The translations under genes were made by a program, and so were the position numbers. Below are positions 1 to 5,481 of a stretch of DNA of 45,113 nucleotides, one piece after another. Origin of the DNA: a virus; the IMG/VR virus record IMGVR_UViG_3300045136_000520, positions 1-45,113 of that record. The stretch is one strand, 5' to 3'. The notes beneath the pieces are model-generated. The model was not told the DNA's origin and searched no databases. It saw only the letters and a list, made by a program, of their open reading frames with translations. Positions within the stretch are counted from its first letter, which is position 1, and every line of letters begins with the position of its first letter.

Positions 1-90
1 TGTGAGAAGTTTCCACCGCTGCGGTCGTGGTGGTACGGCCGCTTCAAGACTGCGAAAGATGCTATCGATGTTAGGCGTTTCTACTTTCAT
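1..90 (-). CDS. 5' part of the 130-aa ORFan, repeated at contig end
   Basis: Leftward start codon at 90 followed by 30 codons running off the window edge. The bases are identical to 44889-44978, where the same gene is complete (44586-44978), so this is the contig overlap and not a second gene. The start is preceded by a purine-rich Shine-Dalgarno stretch that merges into the repeated element at 99-127. Confidence 0.85.
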   Translation of the reverse strand, partial: MKVETPNIDSIFRSLEAAVPPRPQRWKLLT

Positions 91-98
91 TCCTTCCT

Positions 99-127
99 TC
101 CTTTCTCCCCGCTTTTCCCCGCGGGGT
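99..127 (-). promoter_or_regulatory. Start-associated hairpin/SD repeat, copy 1
   Basis: A 29-bp element read leftward: a potential stem CCCCGC/GCGGGG with loop GGGGAAAA, running directly into AGAAAGGA, a Shine-Dalgarno sequence for the start at 90. It is identical to 1660-1688 and 44987-45015, 28/29 identical to 1117-1145 and 24/29 to 43880-43908. A translation-initiation element or RNA hairpin is inferred. Its use as a recombination seam follows from the alternative contig junction located in it. Confidence 0.7.
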
Positions 128-177
128 CGGGTGGGGATTGGCCCATTTCTCTAGGTGTCTCTTTTGGGTAACACGTG

Positions 178-453
178 TCACCCAACCTGGACGATACGCC
201 GCGTTGCCGCATCGTACCACCCATGGCGCCTAGTGAGCCCTTTGCTACCGATGCACGTAAGGTCGAAATATCGTAGCCGTTCCGAAGGCACGTCTTCTTT
301 CGTGAAGTATGGCAGGACGATTTCGTAGCTTTCGCCAAGGTAGCAAGTCCCAAACACAGCACCGCAACGCTTGCACGTGTACACGTCACGGAGTCTTTCA
401 TGGGCTTCCATTCGTTTCCCGTTACACGCTGGGCAGGCTTGTTTATCGATCAT
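178..453 (-). CDS. Small zinc-ribbon-like ORFan (91 aa)
   Basis: Two CxxC knuckles (CPAC at about residues 7-10, CKRC at about 26-29) at the N-terminus suggest a zinc ribbon. The rest has no motif I recognise. I placed the start at 453 because AAAGGAGAAAGAACG precedes that ATG; a longer reading from 486 would swallow this ribosome site. It belongs to the leftward chain of small genes and lies inside the 128-1688 segment that the alternative junction would remove. Function unknown; a DNA- or protein-binding accessory role is only a guess from the ribbon. Confidence 0.65.
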   Translation of the reverse strand: MIDKQACPACNGKRMEAHERLRDVYTCKRCGAVFGTCYLGESYEIVLPYFTKEDVPSERLRYFDLTCIGSKGLTRRHGWYDAATRRIVQVG

Positions 454-550
454 CGTTCTTTCTCCTTTCTCCCGCCCCGTGCTCATCAGGCCCGCGATGG
501 GCAGGGAACTGCGGGCGACCGGTGGGGGCTACCGCCCCAACGGTTTCACG

Positions 551-1105
551 TTACTCCTCTTCCTCACGCAACCGCTCCAAGTAAGACCTCACGTCTCCCA
601 CTAGATATACGCCAGTGCCCTCTGCGTCGGCCTCTATCTCGCGTGCCTCCTGCTCAATAGATGCATCCTCGGGCAGGTGATAGTCCGCGAGCCAGTCGCT
701 CACATGCCACACGTCCACGTCGCCCCCCAGCCTCTCGCACGCCACTGCTACGTCCTCTGCTGCCTCCTGTGCGTCCTCAGTCAAGCGCCCGATGTAGTGA
801 TTCCCGTCCCAGATGATCTCATGCCCAGCGTGCACACGCTCAATGATCGGAAGGATGTCAAGGACAAATGCGTAAAGCCTGCTCCCAGACACGTTAGGCG
901 TGATGCCCCACCTTAGCACGCGCCCGTGCCACACATCCGCTGAGAACGAATTAGTCGACGGGTGCTCTGTCTCGACGTACACGTCCCCGTCCCTATCCAG
1001 GCACAGGTATGCTCTCCCGAGTCTATGCTCGCTCGCAGCCCAGTACAGCACCGGCGCCCGCTCGCTACGTAGTGCCTCAATTCTTGTGATGTTGATCCCT
1101 CCCAT
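551..1105 (-). CDS. Hypothetical protein (184 aa)
   Basis: Leftward gene with an excellent ribosome site, AAAGGAGG then 6 nt to the ATG at 1105, directly downstream of a start-associated repeat copy (1117-1145). The protein is acidic, especially at the C-terminus, which ends in a run of glutamates. The middle is aromatic and mixed alpha/beta. I recognise no family. An acidic small early protein could be a host takeover or anti-restriction protein, but no motif supports a choice. It is in the segment absent from the alternative circle, so it is probably dispensable for growth. Confidence 0.65.
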   Translation of the reverse strand: MGGINITRIEALRSERAPVLYWAASEHRLGRAYLCLDRDGDVYVETEHPSTNSFSADVWHGRVLRWGITPNVSGSRLYAFVLDILPIIERVHAGHEIIWDGNHYIGRLTEDAQEAAEDVAVACERLGGDVDVWHVSDWLADYHLPEDASIEQEAREIEADAEGTGVYLVGDVRSYLERLREEEE

Positions 1106-1116
1106 CTCTGCCTCCT

Positions 1117-1145
1117 TTCTTTCTCCCCGCTTTTCCCCGCGGGGT
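1117..1145 (-). promoter_or_regulatory. Start-associated hairpin/SD repeat, copy 2
   Basis: 28 of 29 bases match copy 1. Similarity to copy 1 continues past the element into a G-rich tract and GGGGATTGG, so the copies at 99-127 and 1117-1145 are closer to each other than to the copy at 1660. It serves the 184-aa gene starting at 1105. Confidence 0.7.
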
Positions 1146-1215
1146 CGGGGGGGGATTGGACCCGCTAAATTGTGATGCAAGTTTTGTGCCAGCTAGTCTA
1201 TCCTTTCCGCTTTGC

Positions 1216-1407
1216 TCACCGCCATTTTGGCGCGTCATTTTGGCGTGACCGCGTCATTTTGGCACGCTCACCGTATTCTTGGCGCGCGCGGCGCGGGCTG
1301 AGGGAAAGCCAGTACTCCTCGATTTCCTCGCTTTCCCAGGCGTCTTCCGCATCACGGTAACCCCTCGGGATGCGCGCCAGCATTTCGAAATATTCCAATC
1401 TTTTCAT
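1216..1407 (-). CDS. Hypothetical protein (63 aa) with repeat-encoded tail
   Basis: The start at 1407 sits behind AAAGGAGAGAAAC. The body is small, charged and rich in Arg, Glu and Tyr, with no known domain. The last 16 or so codons are built from three copies of a CATTTTGGC-type repeat (read on the plus strand), giving a basic Arg/Lys-rich tail. That tail looks like a by-product of the DNA repeat, so the 3' end of the gene may double as a binding site. It lies in the excisable module. Confidence 0.5.
   Translation of the reverse strand: MKRLEYFEMLARIPRGYRDAEDAWESEEIEEYWLSLSPRRARQEYGERAKMTRSRQNDAPKWR
1223..1263 (+). repeat. Triple CATTTTGGC repeat
   Basis: Identical nonamers at 1223-1231, 1236-1244 and 1255-1263, each in a GC-rich setting (GCGTCATTTTGGC in two). 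The same nonamer forms half of the perfect palindrome at 3866-3880. Binding by a phage regulator is an inference. Confidence 0.5.
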
Positions 1408-1435
1408 TGTTTCTCTCCTTTCTCCCCAGGGTTCC

Positions 1436-1648
1436 CTATGCGTTCCCATACCCGTTACGCAAGGCCTCTGCTACATCATCCCGTAAATCGCTTTTCCGCA
1501 CGGGAAAACGCACGCCAGTTTCAATGCCGTTTACTACGGCACTAAATAGGTAGAACTTCGAATTGAGCGTTTCAAAAACCATAAAATCGGCAAACCTTCC
1601 CCTCACCGTTGCAACGTAGCATTTAGGAACCATCTCTTTGGCGTACAT
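1436..1648 (-). CDS. Hypothetical protein (70 aa)
   Basis: The start at 1648 lies 12 nt after GAAAGGA, the Shine-Dalgarno end of the repeat copy at 1660-1688. A longer reading from further upstream would translate the repeat itself. The protein is a small beta-rich polypeptide with several Phe and Val residues and no recognisable motif. It is the last gene of the segment that the alternative junction removes. Confidence 0.55.
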   Translation of the reverse strand: MYAKEMVPKCYVATVRGRFADFMVFETLNSKFYLFSAVVNGIETGVRFPVRKSDLRDDVAEALRNGYGNA

Positions 1649-1659
1649 TGTCTTGCTTA

Positions 1660-1688
1660 TCCTTTCTCCCCGCTTTTCCCCGCGGGGT
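1660..1688 (-). promoter_or_regulatory. Start-associated hairpin/SD repeat, copy 3 (recombination point)
   Basis: Identical over 29 bp to 99-127 and 44987-45015. The window's final bases leave the 44889-45015 sequence here and continue as 1689-1786, so this copy and the copy at 99-127 are the two ends of the variable segment. Confidence 0.75.
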
Positions 1689-1698
1689 GGGGATTTTC

Positions 1699-2013
1699 TC
1701 AGGTATAAATCACTTCCCCTTGGCAATGCAAAAGCTGACCATCAACTACAGTTGCTCCACCATGCGCCCTTGTGTATTCCATCACAACTTCTTTTGACGC
1801 TTGCTCCACCTTGCTTATTTCCTTTATTTTAAATATTGCCAATTGGTTATGCCGTTTCGCTGCCTTCATGGCTGCCCGTTCTGTCCTAAAAAGCCGGATT
1901 TTGTCCACGTACAGCGTTCCATTTTCTTCCCATGTGCCGTATGTTCTGGCGTTTTGCAGCCTTTTAACTGGCCTAATGCCAACAACGTATAATGGAGCCT
2001 TAAGGGTTCTCAT
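1699..2013 (-). CDS. Hypothetical protein (104 aa), first gene of the leftward operon
   Basis: The start at 2013 follows GGAAAGGAATGGAAGGAC. The sequence is basic and mixed alpha/beta. A conserved-looking stretch around residues 30-55 (thrown together from Tyr, Arg and Lys) may be nucleic-acid binding, but I cannot name a family. It is the most upstream gene of the leftward transcription unit, next to the control region, which is where phages usually place host-takeover or regulatory genes. Its C-terminal 28 codons are repeated at 45026-45113 by the contig overlap. Confidence 0.6.
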   Translation of the reverse strand: MRTLKAPLYVVGIRPVKRLQNARTYGTWEENGTLYVDKIRLFRTERAAMKAAKRHNQLAIFKIKEISKVEQASKEVVMEYTRAHGGATVVDGQLLHCQGEVIYT

Positions 2014-2254
2014 GTCCTTCCATTCCTTTCCGGCACCCTTTTTCTGGTGCCACCCTTTTTATGTGCAAGACCCATGCCAAGCCTGGCCGGTGCAGAAATA
2101 CGCAAATTGTGGTAAACACGCAACAAAGTGTTGTAAAAATACAACGCCGAAAAGCCTTTTAGTAACGAGCTTTTTGGCGGTATGTGGCTTTTTTACCACA
2201 AAGCGGAATGGTCTTAGGTCAAATAGGTGGTGTACTAAAAGGGGGGCATGGTGT

Positions 2255-2282
2255 CCTATAAAGCGGACGCTGTAGGTGTAAA
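2255..2282 (-). promoter_or_regulatory. Possible leftward sigma70-like promoter
   Basis: Read leftward: TTTACA at 2282-2277, 16-nt spacer, TATAGG at 2260-2255. Both boxes are imperfect. It lies 240 bp upstream of the leftward operon and is the best candidate I can find for driving it. Confidence 0.3.
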
Positions 2283-2337
2283 TAAACAAAAAGTTTGCTG
2301 GGCGGTGTACGTGCACGGCACCATGAGAAAGACTGGT

Positions 2338-2366
2338 AAAAAAAAGGAAACCAACGAAAAGGTTGG
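2338..2366 (-). terminator. Leftward rho-independent terminator 1
   Basis: Read leftward: a 5-bp stem CCAAC/GTTGG with 6-nt loop (2366-2351), then TTTCC and eight T. The stem is short, so efficiency is uncertain. Confidence 0.45.
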
Positions 2367-2380
2367 CACGGAATTTGCGT

Positions 2381-2407
2381 ATAAAAAGCCTGCCGGTGGA
2401 CCGGCAG
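2381..2407 (-). terminator. Leftward rho-independent terminator 2
   Basis: An 18-base near-perfect palindrome with 8-bp arms (CTGCCGGT/ACCGGCAG, 2390-2407), followed in the leftward direction by GCTTTTTAT. On the plus strand the hairpin lies just upstream of the ribosome site of the 2425 gene and could also shape its leader. Confidence 0.6.
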
Positions 2408-2424
2408 AAAGGAAGGGAAGAAAG

Positions 2425-2784
2425 ATGAAAATAATCGGTGCAACGGAACGAGAAATCAGGGAAGCAGCACGATTTGCAGGAGTTGGTCTACGGCTTACCC
2501 CGTTGGCAAACAACGGGAGAAGCTGGCGTGTGCGGCTGCTGCCTATTGAAGAAAAGTTCTACCGTCTAGGCCCCACGGGAAGACGGGTACACGCTGTTTG
2601 CTGGCATGGCCACTACGCTTTTTTTGTAGCTCTTTTTGTGCTGTGCCCAATAGCTAAGGTACGTACGGCACTAGCCAAGTATGATGGGTACGAGCATTTT
2701 TGGCAGACTTACCACAAGACACGCAGTAAAAACATCGGGAGCACACTGTCCTCTTGGTACTACGAGAACGCGTGCTTTTGCTGA
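2425..2784 (+). CDS. Hypothetical basic protein (119 aa)
   Basis: The start at 2425 follows GGAAGGGAAGAAAG. The protein is basic and aromatic; residues about 60-80 are hydrophobic (His-Tyr-Ala-Phe-Phe-Val then Leu-Phe-Val-Leu) and could cross a membrane or form a core strand. No family recognised. It is a single-gene unit with terminators on both sides (2338-2407 and 2803-2833), an arrangement typical of independently expressed accessory genes. Confidence 0.55.
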   Translation: MKIIGATEREIREAARFAGVGLRLTPLANNGRSWRVRLLPIEEKFYRLGPTGRRVHAVCWHGHYAFFVALFVLCPIAKVRTALAKYDGYEHFWQTYHKTRSKNIGSTLSSWYYENACFC

Positions 2785-2802
2785 AAACAGCAAGGCCACG
2801 AG

Positions 2803-2833
2803 AAAAAGCCCGCTTCGGCGGGCTTTATTTTTG
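2803..2833. terminator. Strong bidirectional terminator
   Basis: GC stem AGCCCGC/GCGGGCT with a TTCG tetraloop (2807-2824). It is flanked by an A tract on the left and TTATTTTT on the right, so it should stop transcripts from either side. It ends the single-gene unit 2425-2784. Confidence 0.9.
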
Positions 2834-3238
2834 CCTGGTGTTAATATGGCGGAGGGCTGAATGCTTGTTAATGGCAGAGGAAAATATGGGAAAAGGCCAA
2901 GCCCAGGCTATGGCCCAAAGGCCGGCGCTGGCCAGCCAAACACCCAGCACCTAGGCCGGCATATCGCAATCATGAAACATTGTTTGCGTTGCAGTTTCAA
3001 GTTAAAGCTTAACTTCTTGAGCGATAACAACTTGCGCAAAACGGCGCGTCCGATAATATGCGTTATGTTAAATCGCAACCCTCGCGCCATGGGGCAAAAG
3101 GGGCAGCGGACCGCGTCCCCCCTCCCCACCCCATATATATACATGGCTTCCCCACCCCGTTTTCAAAAAAAACGAATCACTCTCACCTGGAACGCATCAC
3201 TCTCATCTAGAATCCCATAGCGCGAGATTGATGCATTA
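2834..3238. other. Non-coding region upstream of 3284
   Basis: No convincing gene: open frames here lack ribosome sites and have unnatural compositions. Seen: a 7-3-7 palindrome AAGTTAA/TTAACTT at 2999-3015; a weak promoter-like pair TTGCGC (3032-3037) and TAATAT (3054-3059); and an imperfect direct repeat around ATCACTCTCA (3176-3215) just before the promoter at 3239. The palindrome and the direct repeat are plausible regulator sites. Confidence 0.45.
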
Positions 3239-3267
3239 TTGACAAGTCGCTCTTTCGGCCTTAAATT
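3239..3267 (+). promoter_or_regulatory. Near-consensus sigma70 promoter
   Basis: TTGACA (3239-3244), 17-nt spacer, TAAATT (3262-3267). The predicted start of transcription, near 3274, falls on the GGAGG of the next gene, so the mRNA leader would be only about 10 nt, as in repressor-maintenance promoters of some phages. Confidence 0.65.
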
Positions 3268-3283
3268 ATCTTTGGAGGATGAA

Positions 3284-3766
3284 ATGACAGAGAAAGTGTT
3301 TAACTACAAGAGTCTTGAAAGGCAGTTGGTGGAACGAGACCTCGCTCAATTCAACCCAACAGACCCGTTTCAACAGAAGATCTACCGACGTCTCTATGAG
3401 CTGGATCTCCCTCTGGCTGCTGCATTTTTCAGAGATGCTGCTTGGATCATGGAGCATCCGCAATTTTTTCATGCTGGCCCGCACTTGTTCATCTACTGTC
3501 TAAGGGAGGTCAACACAATACTTCTGGAATCATTGTGGCCCAAGGTTCTTCGCATGCTTGAGAATGCGATGCAGAGAGATCAACTCCTATCAAAGCGGGT
3601 TGAGTTACTGCAAGAACGATGGGGCGAGATAACAGATGAGCTTGAGCTGTTGTCCTCCCATGAGCCGACCCACCTATCGAAGATGTTGGACACCTGGGAA
3701 CAGTTTCAGGGGTTGCTCTACATTGTTCTCGACGCATGCCGCCCGCTCGCACAAAAACCGGCCTAG
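3284..3766 (+). CDS. Helical hypothetical protein (160 aa), solitary
   Basis: GGAGG lies 5 nt before the ATG at 3284; an in-frame earlier start at 3239 would lie within the promoter. The protein is almost entirely alpha-helical, with Leu/Glu/Arg heptads around residues 85-120, suggesting a coiled-coil or helical bundle. I recognise no family and see no DNA-binding helix-turn-helix. It stands alone between two non-coding stretches of 400-650 bp and has its own promoter with a minimal leader. A prophage-state or superinfection-exclusion gene would fit, but that is inference only. Confidence 0.65.
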   Translation: MTEKVFNYKSLERQLVERDLAQFNPTDPFQQKIYRRLYELDLPLAAAFFRDAAWIMEHPQFFHAGPHLFIYCLREVNTILLESLWPKVLRMLENAMQRDQLLSKRVELLQERWGEITDELELLSSHEPTHLSKMLDTWEQFQGLLYIVLDACRPLAQKPA

Positions 3767-3865
3767 AATCGAAGATGTCGTGACCCCTGGTGTCCCATAG
3801 GGGGTATGCGCCAAAATCCGTTTATAGGTCAATTTTGTGGCGAGGTGTACCACATGTGTGATACA

Positions 3866-3880
3866 GTGCCATTTTGGCAC
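3866..3880. promoter_or_regulatory. 15-bp palindrome GTGCCATTTTGGCAC
   Basis: Perfect 6-3-6 inverted repeat. It has the same architecture and TTT centre as the palindrome at 4174-4188, so it may be a variant operator for the same or a related dimeric regulator. Confidence 0.5.
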
Positions 3881-3900
3881 ATAGTGTGTCCGGATAACCT

Positions 3901-4007
3901 ACACTCTCCTTCCCTCTTCTCTCTCTCTTTCCCCCATACCCCCCATCTCTCTCTTATCTCCTATCCTCAGCAAGTAAGTACGTAAGTATTTTTTTTTTTT
4001 TTTTTTT
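3901..4007 (+). repeat. Polypyrimidine tract and T19 run
   Basis: Roughly 68 bases almost all C or T on the plus strand (CT dinucleotide runs and C6 blocks), then AAGTAAGTACGTAAGTA and an uninterrupted run of 19 T at 3989-4007. Such strand asymmetry favours triplex or single-stranded DNA. No coding content. Confidence 0.75.
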
Positions 4008-4173
4008 AATGTATATCTAGAGTATAAGCCGTAACTACAGAACACTCATGGCTTACAGTAAAACTTTTCTCACAGTAGGTAAATTAGGCATAGAGAAAAT
4101 GGGAGCGTCACTTTGAAGAATCTAGCTGCAGAAAGTTGAGTCACTTGCGCTCATCGTTTTTCACGTCTTGTGT

Positions 4174-4188
4174 GTTGCATTTTGCAAC
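4174..4188. promoter_or_regulatory. Operator-like palindrome GTTGCATTTTGCAAC
   Basis: Perfect 6-3-6 inverted repeat, matched at 14 of 15 positions by 4336-4350, which stands just upstream of the promoter of the early operon. A dimeric helix-turn-helix protein such as the one at 6169 is the natural candidate binder (inference). Confidence 0.6.
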
Positions 4189-4234
4189 TTTGCAACTAAA
4201 CTACATTCTATGAATAACTTGCGAATGCCGTGGC

Positions 4235-4276
4235 TGTGGAAAACCTGTGGAAAACTTGTGGAAAAACTGTGGAAAA
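4235..4276 (+). repeat. Four DnaA-box-like repeats with 11-bp period
   Basis: TGTGGAAAA at 4235, 4246, 4257 and 4268, exactly 11 bp apart, so all face the same side of the helix. Each differs by one base from the reversed DnaA box TGTGGATAA. Iteron or DnaA-box function is inferred. An earlier in-frame start at 4247 would translate these repeats and is unlikely to be used. Confidence 0.7.
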
Positions 4277-4335
4277 GTCCTGATTGGTGCGTTAGTTCTT
4301 GGCTTTTTGAGTACCAACGAAACACGAGCGCGAGT

Positions 4336-4350
4336 GTTGCATTCTGCAAC
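4336..4350. promoter_or_regulatory. Operator-like palindrome GTTGCATTCTGCAAC
   Basis: Second copy of the 6-3-6 palindrome, ending 14 bp before the -35 box of the early promoter (4365), a typical site for a regulator that controls that promoter. Confidence 0.65.
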
Positions 4351-4364
4351 ACACCTCGATGCCC

Positions 4365-4393
4365 TTGACAAGCTGGATAGCAGGGCTTATATT
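4365..4393 (+). promoter_or_regulatory. Early rightward sigma70 promoter
   Basis: TTGACA (4365-4370), 17-nt spacer, TATATT (4388-4393): five or six of six matches in each box. The transcript should begin near 4400, about 20 nt before the first gene of the early operon, which rules out the longer in-frame start at 4247. Confidence 0.85.
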
Positions 4394-4420
4394 GAGCGAG
4401 GGAAGGGACGGGTGGGGGTG

Positions 4421-4840
4421 ATGAAGAGGGATATGACACAATGCCACAACTTGACCGCCTATATAGAGCCTGAGCTTTTTACCAACTTCCTTCGAGATTT
4501 CATCAAGCGGGCTCTCGCCAAGGCATACTGCCCAGAAAACCCAGAACACGTAAACGTAGACGTTAGGTGCACTATACACAAGGCGCACGACCTTTGGTAC
4601 GAAGTGAATGTCTTCCAATACGAACCAATGAGGATACCATTAGGACACTCTGATACCCATGTTCCGGAAGTCGTGAAAAGAGAATTCACTTTTAGGGCAA
4701 ATACTGATGGAATACTGATGTACTTCCAGATCACAATTTCAGCCTACGCCGAGCCAGAAACTCTCAAACTAATGGCACTATCTGCAGAGAAACTGCTGAG
4801 GGCCACTGGGTTAAATGCGATAGTGATGTATGACTGGTGA
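4421..4840 (+). CDS. Hypothetical early protein (139 aa)
   Basis: First gene of the rightward early operon, 20-25 nt after the predicted transcript start. ATG codons at 4421 and 4433 are both possible; the second has AAGAGGG close upstream. The protein has a helical N-terminal half and a beta-rich C-terminal half with several aromatic residues, and ends in an Asp-Trp. No motif I can name. Position argues for a regulatory or replication accessory role. Confidence 0.6.
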   Translation: MKRDMTQCHNLTAYIEPELFTNFLRDFIKRALAKAYCPENPEHVNVDVRCTIHKAHDLWYEVNVFQYEPMRIPLGHSDTHVPEVVKREFTFRANTDGILMYFQITISAYAEPETLKLMALSAEKLLRATGLNAIVMYDW

Positions 4841-4874
4841 GGCATTTATCAAGAAAGGATAAAGGCAGGTGGAC

Positions 4875-5264
4875 ATGGATAAGTTTTCAGATTTTTACAA
4901 TGCGCTTACTAGGCACTCTGGAGACTATGGATCGTTTTTCCCAAATCCGGTAGAGATTCTGACTGATGACGGTCGGGTTGTTACGGTGAAGGGACGCACG
5001 CGACACCCGTGGGCTATCGCGTTCGCATGCTCCTCTGCGGACAAATATAGTCTTTATCATATTCCAACGCGAGTGAAGCTCATGGAGCATCACAGTGCAT
5101 ACTCACTGGCGTGGCTCTGCGACGCGCTGGAGAGCATGCCTGAGAACTGGATACTGATCGAGACCGAGGAACAGCTGAGAGAGGCCGTACGTAGGTTGTG
5201 GCCTGATATTAAGTCACTAATTTTAAGCACACAATGTGGAGAAACAAATGAAGAAACTCGATAG
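4875..5264 (+). CDS. Hypothetical protein (129 aa)
   Basis: ATG at 4875 follows AGGTGGAC; a GTG at 4869 with AAAGG upstream is an alternative. The protein starts with an amphipathic helix, then a short beta region, then an acidic helical C-terminus. No family recognised. It overlaps the next gene by 17 bp, so translation of the two is probably coupled. Confidence 0.6.
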   Translation: MDKFSDFYNALTRHSGDYGSFFPNPVEILTDDGRVVTVKGRTRHPWAIAFACSSADKYSLYHIPTRVKLMEHHSAYSLAWLCDALESMPENWILIETEEQLREAVRRLWPDIKSLILSTQCGETNEETR

Positions 5265-5481
5265 TTTCGGTATAAGGGTCAAGGTTTTCAATAATTGGCT
5301 TCTTATCACCGATCCTGGTTGTGGGTGTTGTTGCGATGACGGCTTGGAATATGACCTATTTTCTATCAGCGAGCTAGATGGTGCAATTTCTGCGATTGAG
5401 GGCGTGGTTCATGATCTCAAGGACTTGATTAGGGAGCTGCGAATACGGAAAGGTGAAATTGAGGCCAGGAAAAAAGGGTGA
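5248..5481 (+). CDS. Cysteine-cluster small protein (77 aa)
   Basis: ATG at 5248 with GTGGAG 7 nt upstream. Around residues 25-32 lies a dense cluster, CGCCCDD, which could bind metal. The C-terminal half is a single long amphipathic helix (about 37-77) with heptad Ile/Leu spacing, likely a coiled coil for self-association. Function unknown. The last codons overlap the next gene's GTG start. Confidence 0.6.
   Translation: MKKLDSFGIRVKVFNNWLLITDPGCGCCCDDGLEYDLFSISELDGAISAIEGVVHDLKDLIRELRIRKGEIEARKKG

Larger units (their letters stand above)
2014..2424. other. Divergent control region
   Basis: About 410 bp without a gene, between the leftward (2013) and rightward (2425) starts. Seen: an inverted repeat GGCACC/GGTGCC (2032-2051) just before the leftward ribosome site; a 6-4-6 palindrome GTTGTA/TACAAC (2130-2145); a TGTGG/CCACA hairpin (2183-2200); a possible leftward promoter TTTACA (2282-2277), 16 nt, TATAGG (2260-2255); and two leftward terminators (2338-2407). 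Leader transcription and regulator binding are inferred from position. Confidence 0.55.
3767..4364. other. Candidate replication origin / operator region
   Basis: About 600 bp without a gene. In order: a CCCCT/AGGGG hairpin (3784-3803); an imperfect 18-bp palindrome (3847-3864); a perfect 15-bp palindrome (3866-3880); a nearly pure pyrimidine tract (about 3901-3968); a run of 19 T (3989-4007) opening about 100 bp of AT-rich DNA; another 15-bp palindrome (4174-4188); four 11-bp-spaced TGTGGAAAA repeats (4235-4276); and a third palindrome (4336-4350). Together with the replication-type gene downstream this resembles a theta-type origin with an AT-rich unwinding element. Confidence 0.5.

Noticed and set aside
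166-183. Near-palindrome GGGTAACACGTGTCACCC at the end of the 91-aa gene
   Set aside because: Not repeated elsewhere, no T run in either useful direction, and partly coding; noted but not called as an operator or terminator.
2861-3220. Open frame of 119 codons in the region after the terminator at 2803
   Set aside because: No ribosome site, unnatural composition (Pro/Lys/Arg-rich with no regular structure), and the DNA looks like a control region with palindromes and direct repeats.
4247-4420. In-frame extension of the first early gene back to 4247
   Set aside because: It would translate through the DnaA-like repeats, the palindrome at 4336 and the promoter at 4365; the predicted transcript starts after it.
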